Assembly: GCF_900155575.1 (NCBI RefSeq)
Contig: NZ_LT706966.1
Location: 1,644,360 to 1,695,910 of the forward strand
Source of the DNA: Actinotignum timonense
GTDB taxonomy: Bacteria > Actinomycetota > Actinomycetes > Actinomycetales > Actinomycetaceae
Direction: 5' to 3'
Length of the DNA stretch: 51,551 nucleotides
Shown here piece by piece: positions 36,101-43,200 of this stretch. The notes under the pieces were generated by a model. That model made no database searches. It saw nothing but the letters and a program-made list of their open reading frames with translations, and was not told the origin of the DNA. Within the stretch, counting starts at the first letter, position 1, and the number at the start of each line of letters is the position of its first letter. The position numbers and the translations under genes are program-made.

Positions 36101-36359
36101 GGCCGGACTGGTTACCCACCGCCAGCGGCCCCATACCGCGAAAGGAATCACCTTCCTCAACCTTGAAGATGAAACCGGGATGCTCAACGTCCTTATCACC
36201 CCGCAGCTATGGGAACGCTATCGGGAGATTGCGCGCACCTCGAACGCCCTGGTGATCCGCGGGATGGTCGAACGCGATGGCGGAGCCGCTGTTTTCCACG
36301 CCGATGGAATCGAAGCTATCCCGCTCGGGATCAACCTTCCCTCCCGGGATTTCCGATAG
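33108..36359 (+). CDS. dnaE2: Error-prone DNA polymerase DnaE2
   Basis: A 1083-residue C-family polymerase. The PHP domain opens with YAELHAHSAFSFLDGAS and LTDHDGF. The palm aspartates are in PDIDIDIESSRREEVI at about residue 407. The fingers region includes GVFQVESRAQIATLPRLKP and VALIRPGPIQGGSVNPYLRR, and the C-terminal OB fold (AGLVTHRQRP, ITFLNLEDETGMLNV) is present. The length is that of DnaE2 rather than replicative DnaE1 (about 1180). The ATG follows the imuB stop by two bases with no Shine-Dalgarno, implying coupling. It carries out damage-induced translesion synthesis. Confidence 0.95.
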   Translation: MTTLITSSPYVPYAELHAHSAFSFLDGASLPEDLVQGCLDLRIEALALTDHDGFPGVMQLAQAGRDTGLPTITGTEITLDSTQPREGPDPEGGHLVFLARTPAGYQHLSRAIGTAMLASGTKGIAHHTLAQLARNNGDILVLTGGCRKSTLRRILDTQRGSEARRAARQELDLLISTFGKDNVVVELTSHAGPLDAQRCDLLEELARETGVRAAVTGNVHYAHPADRPIADIFAATRARCTLDEIDPYLPAAGAHLRSGHDWRILHRGRERYLEAAARIAEECAFDLSLVKPNLPPFPVPEGYTEATWLRELVLRKARERYGTPADYPRAWEVIEHELEVITQLGFPGYFLIVEEIVAFCHSRNIWCQGRGSAANSAVCFALGITAVDAVKHAMLFERFLSPGRSGPPDIDIDIESSRREEVIQHVYERYGRSCAAQVANVISYRPRFAIRDVARAFGYPEDHIDQWASAFHHRSISPGGGAQPQPAGLPERVAALATRIQQLPRHLGIHASGMVLCDRPVIDVCPVGWASKPGRTVLQWDKDDCATAGLVKFDLLGLGMLTALRISFTELTRRGILAPNGQPLGLHNVPSEDPEVYALLQAADTVGVFQVESRAQIATLPRLKPECFYDLVIEVALIRPGPIQGGSVNPYLRRKQGKEKVTYPHPLLKNALEKTLGVPLFQEQLMHIAIDAAGFTPAQADQLRKAMGSKRSAARMERLRGQLMEGMEKQGITDPEVRAEIYEKLAAFAEFGFPESHAFSFAYLVYASAWLKVHHPEEFYMGLLNAQPMGFYSPQSLVADARRHHLVVRRADVTRSHEHARVEELPDTQDRPKREHPRIHVDSHRYLQLGLSSIKGLGNAAIQRILTARARAPFRDLADLAQRARLKTADIEILSRAGATDSLGVSRREGVWIAQAVSNAEVVHGTTYQPAIPGTEPFGAVPELPELTAVEQAHADLRATGISPDSYPTQFIRPALTARGILTVTAASTHPEKSRCKVAGLVTHRQRPHTAKGITFLNLEDETGMLNVLITPQLWERYREIARTSNALVIRGMVERDGGAAVFHADGIEAIPLGINLPSRDFR

Positions 36360-36512
36360 CCGCGCGATAAAGCTGGTGGCTCGGAAGCAGCGGCGTCGTC
36401 GCTTAAAACCTCTTAGCGAAAAGAACGCAACCGGCCGCGAACAATCGATACGATAACGGAAGTTGCTCTCGACCTGGAGCATCATCCGCACAGAATCTGG
36501 AGGCACAAGGTT

Positions 36513-36977
36513 ATGGGTAAATATCGGGCACTGTTGCGGCTTGCGCGTCGGATCGGCCCCGCCATCGTTTTCGTGATCACGCGTTACGGACCGCAACTGC
36601 GCGCCCTCATCCGCGAGAACCCGCAGATCGCTTCCAAACTCCAGGACCGCATGCATCAACTTGCCGGAAAAAAGCCGAATGAGCGGGACGCGCACAGCCT
36701 CAGCGGCCGTATCGAGATCCTCAAAGAACACGTTACCTATCTCTACGCCTCGGCCAACACCGCTGATATTGCCGAAAAAGCCGCGGCGTGGCGCGCCGAA
36801 CTCGACTCCATCGAACGGGCCATCCCCGTCCTCGATGCCATGGCCCGCGCGCAGCGGCTTACGGAACGGCGCAGGCTCTCCAAACGGATCGACGTGCTAT
36901 CCCAACAGATTCTCTCCGCCAGCCTCAGCGATTACATTGAAGACGCCATTATTGACGACGACGGGAGTGCGAGCTAA
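36513..36977 (+). CDS. Small helical protein, unknown function
   Basis: A 154-residue protein I do not recognise. The N-terminus (RLARRIGPAIVFVITRYGPQLRALI) is an amphipathic or membrane-associated helix. The rest is predicted helical with coiled-coil character (RIEILKEHVTYLYASANTADIAEKAAAWRAELDSIERAIPVL). It ends with the acidic IDDDGSAS. GGAGG lies upstream. Its last four bases overlap the stop of the convergent gene, with no room for a terminator. Confidence 0.8.
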   Translation: MGKYRALLRLARRIGPAIVFVITRYGPQLRALIRENPQIASKLQDRMHQLAGKKPNERDAHSLSGRIEILKEHVTYLYASANTADIAEKAAAWRAELDSIERAIPVLDAMARAQRLTERRRLSKRIDVLSQQILSASLSDYIEDAIIDDDGSAS

Positions 36978-38026
36978 TCGCGCGGGGAGAGCCCCAAAGC
37001 TCGCGGGATATCCGGATTGAAGAAATTCGGGCCCTTGAGAACCTTGCCGTCCTCCCGGTAAATCGGCCGCCCGTCCGCCCCGAGCTTCGATAAATTCGAG
37101 GCCTGCACCTCGGCGAGCACATCGGCCATGGGAATTCCCAGTTCCAAGGCCATCCCGTAAATCACGTACACCAAATCCGCGAGCGCATCAGAAATCTCAA
37201 CGATATCTCGGGTTTCGTCATCAAGATCAACAGCCCGTGCGAAAGCCGCGCTCACCTGTTCACCGGCCGCCTTCCCGTAGGCGGCCGTCACCAATTCGGT
37301 AAATTCCTCCGCGATAAGGGACATACGCATCGGCAGGCGCGGCCGATCCGCTTTCGGCCCGTCGGTGACAATAGGAAGCGCGTACGTTTCGTGGAATTGG
37401 CGCACCAAATCCTCTGGGCGGCGCGGATCGGGAAAAGCCGGATGCTTCTCACCGGGGCCAAACCAGGCGTGCGCGGGCTCCATGGCATCCCCGCGCTGGA
37501 GAGTGGCCTGGAACAAGCCGTAAACCTCGCCCTTATTCACCGTGACAGCCGGGCGGATACCGATGAAAGAAAAACCGAGCTTCCAGGCGACCTTCGCCGA
37601 AGCCCAATTGATATCCGAACCCTGCACTTCGCAATCCCAGTGCATTGCCGCCAGATTGGTCTTATCGAAGAAATATTCCAGGACGGTGCGCACCGCCTCC
37701 GTCACCATCCCGGTATTGCGAGCCTCTTTGGCGGCCCAAAAACCGAGCCGGCCGACGCGCCCGTTTCCCGTCACATCCACCTGCACGCAGCCCAGCGGGG
37801 CGGATTCCGGCCCGCGGCGGATCAACCACACCGGCGAACCTTCTGCCCACTTCTGCGGCGCGAACTCAGTGATGAACGCTTGGGCATCCGAGCGTGAATA
37901 GCCGGCCGGGATCGTGGTCCAACGTTGAATATCCGGGTCCGCGCAGATGGTGGCCAGCGCGGTTTCATCCGCGGGGCGCGGAGCGCTAAGAAAGTACGAC
38001 GGCGTGGTTAGTGTGAACTCCTGCAT
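36974..38026 (-). CDS. GNAT acetyltransferase fused to MazG/HisE-like pyrophosphohydrolase
   Basis: A 350-residue two-domain protein. Residues 1-185 are a RimJ/RimL-type GNAT domain (LGFWAAKEARNTGMVTEAVRTVLEYFF as acetyl-CoA loop; INWASAKVAWKLGFSFIG). Residues about 205-340 are an all-alpha NTP pyrophosphohydrolase domain with EEFTEL and DALADLVYVIYG, the ExxE...ExxD-type metal site, and KGPNFFNPDI at the end. TACACT exactly six bases before the ATG indicates leaderless transcription. The substrates are unknown; a house-cleaning role is possible. Confidence 0.85.
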   Translation of the reverse strand: MQEFTLTTPSYFLSAPRPADETALATICADPDIQRWTTIPAGYSRSDAQAFITEFAPQKWAEGSPVWLIRRGPESAPLGCVQVDVTGNGRVGRLGFWAAKEARNTGMVTEAVRTVLEYFFDKTNLAAMHWDCEVQGSDINWASAKVAWKLGFSFIGIRPAVTVNKGEVYGLFQATLQRGDAMEPAHAWFGPGEKHPAFPDPRRPEDLVRQFHETYALPIVTDGPKADRPRLPMRMSLIAEEFTELVTAAYGKAAGEQVSAAFARAVDLDDETRDIVEISDALADLVYVIYGMALELGIPMADVLAEVQASNLSKLGADGRPIYREDGKVLKGPNFFNPDIPRALGLSPRD

Positions 38027-38057
38027 GGCTTTAGTGTACGCAGGCCAGCAAGCCTAC

Positions 38058-38099
38058 AAAAACGCGAGGCCCGAACCACCACACAGTTCGGGCCTCGCG
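38058..38099 (-). terminator. Intrinsic terminator of the M3 peptidase gene
   Basis: A perfect 14-bp stem, CGCGAGGCCCGAAC and GTTCGGGCCTCGCG, with a 9-base loop. On the minus strand it is followed by TTTTT, so it ends transcription from the peptidase gene. A second hairpin (38108-38129, AGGGCGCCT/AGGCGCCCT) lies just before it. Confidence 0.88.
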
Positions 38100-38196
38100 C
38101 CAGCTCCAGGGCGCCTTTTCAGGCGCCCTCCGATGCGGCCCCTAGGGCATCACCGTGGTGCTGCAAAGGCCGCCAAGCTCAGGGCTCGCGCAGTAC

Positions 38197-40221
38197 TTAG
38201 CTCTCCAGCAGTCCGTGCCGCTTGAGCAGCGCGGTGGCATCCACATCCCGCCCGAGCAACGCCGCGAAGGACTCCTTCGGATCACGCGAATTACCCCGCG
38301 CGAGCACCTCGCGGCGCAACTTCTCGCCAGCCTGGCGATTCAAGCCAAGATCGCCCTCGCGTGCGGCGTCGTTCTGGAACCACGCCACCGTATCCGCATC
38401 CAGAGCCTCGCACCAGGTGTAGGAGTAGTACCCGGCAGAATACCCACCGGAGAAAACGTGGTTGAAGTAGGCGCTACGGTACCGCGGGGGCACCAGGTCA
38501 TGCTGCACACCCGTGGCCCGCAAAGCCTTCTCCTCGAAAGCTTCGAAGTCCGCGGGACTTGCCGGCACGTCGGCTTCACCGAGGCGATGCCAGGCCTGAT
38601 CCAAAAGCACCGCCTGCTCGATTTCGCACATGCGGAAGCCGGCCCCGTAGCCGCGCGACGCAACAAGCGCCTCGGTTTGGGCTGCGGGCAGCACCTCACC
38701 GGTCTGGTAGTGGCGCGCGTACCGCGAGAGCACCTGCGGGTGCCGGGCCCAAATCTCATTGACCTGGGAGGGGTATTCCACAAAATCACGCGGAACATTC
38801 GTTCCGGCCACCGAGGGCCAGCGCACATCGGAGAGGAAACCGTGCAGCGCGTGCCCGAATTCATGGAAAGCAGTTTCCACTTCGTCCCAGCTCAGCAAGG
38901 TGGGCTCGCCGGGAGCCGGCTTGGTGATATTGAGGTTATTGCAGATGACCGAAGCGGGGGAGCCCTCCGCGGACTTCTGCACGATAGCGTGCATCCACGC
39001 GCCCCCGCGCTTACCGGGCCGCGCGTAGTAATCACCCAGGAAGTAGCCGAGGAAAGTGCCGTCCTCTTCGGCAACCTTCCACACGATCACGTCATCGGTG
39101 TACCCGTGTTCTTCAGTGCGGGTGAAAGTCAGGCCGTAGAGCCTATTGGCCGCGTAGAAAACACCTTTCTCCAGCACGTTATCGAGTTCGAGATACGGGG
39201 TGAGGGCCTCGTCATCAATGCTGAACTTTTCAGCGCGCGCCTGATTCTGGGCCCGCACCCAATCGCTGGCGGTGAAGCTCTCCTTCCCCCAGCGTTCCTT
39301 GACGAAGGCGGCCAGCTCCTCAGCTTCGGCAGCAACATTGCGGGCAATGGGCGCCATCATGGGGGAGAGGAGCGCATCGATATTTTCCAGCGTCCCGGCT
39401 GAAGAATTCGCGGCCACGTAGGCGGCATGGTTCGGGTAGCCAAGCAGCTTGGCGGCCCGGGCCCGCAACCGCACCAGTTCCAGAATGGACTCGCGGGTAT
39501 CGGTGGCCGCGTCATGACCATCGCAACGCCGCAGGGACGCATCCAGGAGGCGGGCGCGGGCTGCGGCGTCGTCCAAATTATCCAGCAACGGCTGCTGGGT
39601 GGGCAGGCGCAGCGTGGCGAGATAAGCGGCCGAGCTATCCGCGGCGGCGGCCTCCCCGGCCAGGCCTTCGCGCTGCGAAGCGGACAGCCCGCTCAGTTCC
39701 GCCTCGGTGAACTCCACCGCGTCATCCAGACCGGCCTGCACGATACGCTGGCCGATCTCGGTTGAAAGCTCAGCCATGCGGTTATTGATAGCGGCCAGTT
39801 CGCCGCGCGCGGCTTCGTCGAGCCCGGCACCGGATTGTTGGCAGCGCTTGAGGTGCTCGCGGGCGGTATACGCGGTTTCCGGATCCAGATCCGCCTGGCA
39901 CAGCTGCTCAAAACGCCGGTACAACCGCGGATCCATGTACAGCGCGTCCTCGTGCGCGGTCATCTTCGGGCTGAGCTCGGCCTCAACCCGATCCCACTCC
40001 GCCCCGCCAATCGAGGAACAATAGGTGTAGAAAATCGAGGCTTCTACCTCAAGCTCTGCGCCGGAGAGTTCAAAGGGGCGCAAGAAATTCTCAACGGTGG
40101 GCGCCTCGGTAACCTCGAGAAGAGAGGCGACGACGCCGCGCTGGTGCTCCATCAAATCAAGGACCGTGGCAAGTTGGGATGCCGGGGTCACATGCGAAAA
40201 ATCAGGTAAGAGAGTACTCAT
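38197..40221 (-). CDS. M3 family zinc oligopeptidase / peptidyl-dipeptidase
   Basis: A 674-residue M3 metallopeptidase of the Dcp/oligopeptidase A type. The zinc site is HEFGHALHGFLSDV, with the third ligand in a downstream helix. The C-terminal HVFSGGYSAGYYSYTWCEALDADTVAWF is diagnostic. It degrades short peptides in the cytosol. ATG 40221 is supported by TACCGT seven bases upstream (leaderless). A frame 18 residues longer would run into the spacer repeats and is rejected. Confidence 0.93.
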   Translation of the reverse strand: MSTLLPDFSHVTPASQLATVLDLMEHQRGVVASLLEVTEAPTVENFLRPFELSGAELEVEASIFYTYCSSIGGAEWDRVEAELSPKMTAHEDALYMDPRLYRRFEQLCQADLDPETAYTAREHLKRCQQSGAGLDEAARGELAAINNRMAELSTEIGQRIVQAGLDDAVEFTEAELSGLSASQREGLAGEAAAADSSAAYLATLRLPTQQPLLDNLDDAAARARLLDASLRRCDGHDAATDTRESILELVRLRARAAKLLGYPNHAAYVAANSSAGTLENIDALLSPMMAPIARNVAAEAEELAAFVKERWGKESFTASDWVRAQNQARAEKFSIDDEALTPYLELDNVLEKGVFYAANRLYGLTFTRTEEHGYTDDVIVWKVAEEDGTFLGYFLGDYYARPGKRGGAWMHAIVQKSAEGSPASVICNNLNITKPAPGEPTLLSWDEVETAFHEFGHALHGFLSDVRWPSVAGTNVPRDFVEYPSQVNEIWARHPQVLSRYARHYQTGEVLPAAQTEALVASRGYGAGFRMCEIEQAVLLDQAWHRLGEADVPASPADFEAFEEKALRATGVQHDLVPPRYRSAYFNHVFSGGYSAGYYSYTWCEALDADTVAWFQNDAAREGDLGLNRQAGEKLRREVLARGNSRDPKESFAALLGRDVDATALLKRHGLLES

Positions 40222-40240
40222 AGGCTTAACGGTAGCGGGC

Positions 40241-40344
40241 CGGGCCGAACAAGTACCAGCACGGCCCGCAATCAAGGTGCCTGCACGGCCCGCGCTATAG
40301 GTACCGGCGTGGCCTGCGCTATAGGTACCCGCACGGCCCGCGCC
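40241..40344. repeat. Degenerate 24-bp tandem repeat
   Basis: Three full 24-bp units at 40259-40282, 40283-40306 and 40307-40330, with partial units on both sides. Each has a GCACGGCCCGC core and a GGTACC/GGTGCC core. It lies between the peptidase start and the tRNA-Leu promoter and encodes nothing. Confidence 0.85.
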
Positions 40345-40399
40345 AGAACCCGCGCCAGCCGTGCGTAAGTGGAATCACACCTGTTCCCGGCCGCATAAT

Positions 40400-40429
40400 T
40401 TGAAAAAGCGGGCACTGGCCTGGTAGATT
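40400..40429 (+). promoter_or_regulatory. tRNA-Leu promoter
   Basis: TTGAAA (40400-40405) and TAGATT (40424-40429) with an 18-base spacer form a good sigma-A promoter 42 bases upstream of the tRNA. The palindrome TCAGCACGGCGTGCTGA (40442-40458) lies in the transcribed leader. Confidence 0.75.
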
Positions 40430-40470
40430 CTTCTCTGTTGCTCAGCACGGCGTGCTGAAGAACAATCACC

Positions 40471-40555
40471 GCGCGGGTGGCGGAATAGGCAGACGCGCTA
40501 GCTTGAGGTGCTAGTCCTCGTATAGAGGGTGGGGGTTCAAGTCCCCCTCCGCGCA
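40471..40555 (+). tRNA. tRNA-Leu (GAG)
   Basis: An 85-nt class II tRNA. The acceptor stem GCGCGGG pairs with TCCGCGC (one G-T pair), followed by discriminator A. The anticodon stem CTAGC/GCTAG encloses TTGAGGT, giving anticodon GAG at 40505-40507. The long variable arm CCTCGTATAGAGG and the T arm GGGGGTTCAAGTCCCCC are clear. CCA is not encoded. Confidence 0.96.
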
Positions 40556-40562
40556 CGGTGAG

Positions 40563-40594
40563 AAAGCCCCGGAAATCTATGTTTCGGGGCTTTT
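40563..40594 (+). terminator. tRNA-Leu terminator
   Basis: AAAGCCCCGGAAA and TTTCGGGGCTTTT form a stem with a single bulge eight bases after the tRNA, ending in four T. This is a typical intrinsic terminator. Confidence 0.85.
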
Positions 40595-40696
40595 CGCATG
40601 TCCGGGTGCATGCATGGCCGGCATCCAGCCCAATCGCGGGAATTCCAGCGCCGCTAAGGTTAGCGAATCACCTGCCTTTCGGGGTATTCTAGGGCC

Positions 40697-41107
40697 ATGG
40701 CTACGAATCCGCGCGCTGCGCTTGACCGTCTCATCGGTGCTTTCGAGGATTTCCACCAGGCGGCTACTACCGCTGATGACCCGGAAGCTCCGGCGGTGCT
40801 GGAAGCCGCCGATAAGCTGGCGGATGCCTACACCATTTACGATGACGTCATCTTCACGAATTTCGATGTCGAAACACCGCTGGATGTTTTCGATAGCGAT
40901 AGTGACGATTTCTACGACGATGATGACGATTCTGAGGACTACCTCTACGACACCGATGATTATGACGATCTGGACGACGATGATGACGATTCAGACGACG
41001 ATTACGATGACGATGAGGATGATGAGGACGATTACCCCGGCCTCGATGACGAAGACGACGAAGGCGACGACGCGGATGAGGCCGACGCCGCCGCTTCTCG
41101 CGCCTAA
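40697..41107 (+). CDS. Asp-rich acidic protein, unknown function
   Basis: A 136-residue protein. Residues 1-60 form a helical domain (NPRAALDRLIGAFEDFHQAATTADDPEAPAVLEAADKLADAY) that looks like a real fold. Residues about 65-130 are nearly all Asp/Glu with interspersed Tyr, then an Ala/Ser end. TATTCT exactly six bases before the ATG suggests a leaderless transcript. The D-tract uses both GAT and GAC, so it is maintained rather than newly expanded. I do not recognise the family. Confidence 0.78.
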   Translation: MATNPRAALDRLIGAFEDFHQAATTADDPEAPAVLEAADKLADAYTIYDDVIFTNFDVETPLDVFDSDSDDFYDDDDDSEDYLYDTDDYDDLDDDDDDSDDDYDDDEDDEDDYPGLDDEDDEGDDADEADAAASRA

Positions 41108-41113
41108 GACGGG

Positions 41114-42070
41114 CTAAGAAATATCGTTAAGCGCCTCGATCACCAGATCAGGCAGCTCTTCGCCACCCGCGAGGTTTCCCCCGAGCAGGCTGGTTAACTG
41201 GCTGGCGGTGCGCGCGCCTACCAGGGCGGCGCTCACCGGGGTGGCCAGGAGCCAGCCCAGGGCAACCTCGGCGGGGTTCCAATTTAGGCCCTCGGCGGCT
41301 TTCGCCACCGCCTCCACAATCCGGCGCGGTCCCTCATCCAAATAGGGCGCCACAAAGGCGGCCAAATGATCGGAGGCCGCTCGCGAAGTTGCCGGGATGG
41401 CATGCCGATATTTCCCGGTAAGCACACCCCGCCCGAGGGCCGAGGTGGCAAGCAGCCCGATCCCCATGGCCTCGCACATCGGCAGCATGGCTGTTTCAAC
41501 ACTCCGCTCCACCAGGGAATACTCTTCTTCCACCACGGTGAGAGCAGGTAGGTGGCGTTCGCGCAGCAGGGTTTGCATAGCCGCAACCCGCCAGGGCGCA
41601 TATCCCGATACCCCGATATAGCGTGCCTTACCCCGCATCACCAGCCCGGCCAGGGCGAGCGCAGTTTCCTCATCCGGGGTGATGCCATCGGGGCCACCGG
41701 CCACTGCAATATCCACGGTGGCGATGCCGAGGCGGGCGAGGGATGCGTCAAGGGAACGTGCAATCCCGGCCCGCGCCACGCTATAGCTGGGACCGCTCGG
41801 ATTATCGAGGAAACCTACGCGGGTGCAGATGGTGAGCTGCGAGCGAGCGGCGTCGTCGCCGAAAAAAGAGCTGAGCAAGGAGCCGAGCAGTGCTTCTGCC
41901 GCACCGTCACCGAAAGCCGGTGAGGTGTCCACGAGGGTGCCGCCGGCGTCAAGAAAGGCGCGCAATTGCCCGCGGGCCTCCTCCTCATCGGTATCGCGAC
42001 CCCACGTGAGCGTTCCCAAGCCGAGCGCGGATACAAGAAGCCCGCTGGCACCAACCGCACGATAATCCAT
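41114..42070 (-). CDS. Aldo-keto reductase fold protein, catalytic residues lost
   Basis: A 318-residue AKR-family protein. The fold is recognisable (SALGLGTLTWGRDTDEEEA, SLDASLARLGIATVDIAV, ARYIGVSGYAPW, ATSALGRGVLTGKY). Of the catalytic tetrad only Asp48 remains: the usual Tyr is Phe53 (DTSPAFGDG), the Lys is Arg84 (ICTRVGF) and the His is Gly125 (AVAGGPD). It may bind NADPH without reducing substrate. TAGAGT stands six bases before the ATG (leaderless). The frame is intact, so it is not a pseudogene by that measure. Confidence 0.87.
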   Translation of the reverse strand: MDYRAVGASGLLVSALGLGTLTWGRDTDEEEARGQLRAFLDAGGTLVDTSPAFGDGAAEALLGSLLSSFFGDDAARSQLTICTRVGFLDNPSGPSYSVARAGIARSLDASLARLGIATVDIAVAGGPDGITPDEETALALAGLVMRGKARYIGVSGYAPWRVAAMQTLLRERHLPALTVVEEEYSLVERSVETAMLPMCEAMGIGLLATSALGRGVLTGKYRHAIPATSRAASDHLAAFVAPYLDEGPRRIVEAVAKAAEGLNWNPAEVALGWLLATPVSAALVGARTASQLTSLLGGNLAGGEELPDLVIEALNDIS

Positions 42071-42096
42071 GACTCCACTCTAAACCACCGCGCCGG

Positions 42097-42162
42097 ACCA
42101 GAGCTGGACCAGAACCGAATCAGAGCCGAATCAGAACCGGACCAGAACCGGGCCAGGGCCGC
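42097..42162. repeat. Degenerate 11-bp tandem repeat (6 units)
   Basis: Six 11-bp units in the spacer before uppP: ACCAGAGCTGG, ACCAGAACCGA, ATCAGAGCCGA, ATCAGAACCGG, ACCAGAACCGG, GCCAGGGCCGC. The shared core is CAGARCCG. It encodes nothing on either strand. Confidence 0.88.
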
Positions 42163-42254
42163 ACTAGTGCCGCCGCACTTCGCCGGGGCGCGCTGCCAGT
42201 TCCGCCCGGACGCCTCACCGCGCCGCCGCGCCCCGCCCGCTATGCTTAGTCCCC

Positions 42255-43076
42255 GTGGGTTATCTAGAAGCAGCCATTCTTGGGCTCGTGCAAGCGCTAA
42301 CGGAATTTTTGCCGATTTCTTCTTCGGCGCATATCCGCATTGTCGGTGATCTTTTCGGGTGGGGCGATCCTGGTGCGGCTTTCACCGCGATTATTCAGCT
42401 GGGCACCGAAGCCGCGGTGCTGTGCTACTTCTGGAAAGACATCGTGCGCATTATCCGGAAGTGGTTGTACTCGTGGACCGGGCGGGTGGCGCGCACGGAC
42501 GCGGATGTGCGCATGGGCTGGGTCGTTATTATCGGCACGCTTCCTATCGGCCTCCTCGGCCTGCTTTTCGCGGACACCATCGAAACGTCGCTACGTAATC
42601 TCTATATCACCGCGGCCGTGCTCGCGCTATTCGCGATTTTCCTCGGGTTGGCCGACCGCTGGGCGAGCCAGCGCAAAGACCTGCGCGATATGAGCTATCG
42701 CGACGGTTTGCTCCTCGGTTTCGGGCAGGCTCTCGCGCTGATTCCGGGGGTATCGCGTTCAGGCGGCACGATTACCACCGGCCTGCTCCTCGGCTATACC
42801 CGCGAGGCGGCGGCGCGGGTATCCTTCCTCATGGCGGTGCCGGCGGTGCTGCTCTCGGGCTTCTACCAGCTGATCAAATACGCCGGTGACGCCTCGATTC
42901 CGGCCGGGCCCACGATTCTTGCCACGGCGATTTCTTTCGTTTTGGGGTACGCGGTGATCGTGTGGTTCTTGCGTTTGGTGTCCACGCGTTCGTACCTGCC
43001 TTTCGTGATCTATCGCTTGGTGCTGGCCGCGCTTGTGGTGGTGTTGCTCGGCACCGGCGTGCTCTCTGTTTTTTAA
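42255..43076 (+). CDS. uppP: Undecaprenyl-diphosphatase UppP
   Basis: A 273-residue polytopic membrane enzyme (BacA/UppP) that recycles undecaprenyl pyrophosphate to the phosphate carrier for wall synthesis; homologues confer bacitracin tolerance. Motifs are ALTEFLPISSSAH near the N-terminus and LIPGVSRSGGTI in the middle. Start is GTG 42255. TATGCT (42241-42246) eight bases earlier and no Shine-Dalgarno suggest leaderless translation. It precedes mshC, as in mycobacterial synteny (Rv2136c/Rv2130c region). Confidence 0.94.
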   Translation: MGYLEAAILGLVQALTEFLPISSSAHIRIVGDLFGWGDPGAAFTAIIQLGTEAAVLCYFWKDIVRIIRKWLYSWTGRVARTDADVRMGWVVIIGTLPIGLLGLLFADTIETSLRNLYITAAVLALFAIFLGLADRWASQRKDLRDMSYRDGLLLGFGQALALIPGVSRSGGTITTGLLLGYTREAAARVSFLMAVPAVLLSGFYQLIKYAGDASIPAGPTILATAISFVLGYAVIVWFLRLVSTRSYLPFVIYRLVLAALVVVLLGTGVLSVF

Positions 43077-43138
43077 CGACGACGCCGCAACGGCTCGCCC
43101 CGCTGCTGCTGTTCCCTGAGGGCGAGCGGCGTACTGGG

Positions 43139-43172
43139 TAGACTGTGCGTGGGTTCCTCACGTGGAGGACCC
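43139..43172 (+). promoter_or_regulatory. mshC promoter and 5'-terminal hairpin
   Basis: TAGACT (43139-43144) is a likely -10; transcription would begin near 43151. The first 22 transcribed bases form a hairpin (GGGTTCCTC with GAGGACCC, one bulged T; 43151-43172). The leader is about 50 nt. Confidence 0.5.
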
Positions 43173-43200
43173 GCGAAGTAGGAGACTAACGGATAACCAG

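Noticed and set aside
38155-39402. A 415-residue plus-strand open frame across the M3 peptidase
   Set aside because: The peptidase zinc motif and length are complete on the minus strand; the plus frame is its shadow and covers the terminator hairpins.
40241-40344. CRISPR-like array in the spacer before tRNA-Leu
   Set aside because: The 24-bp units are contiguous without unique spacers and no cas genes are near; it is a plain tandem repeat.
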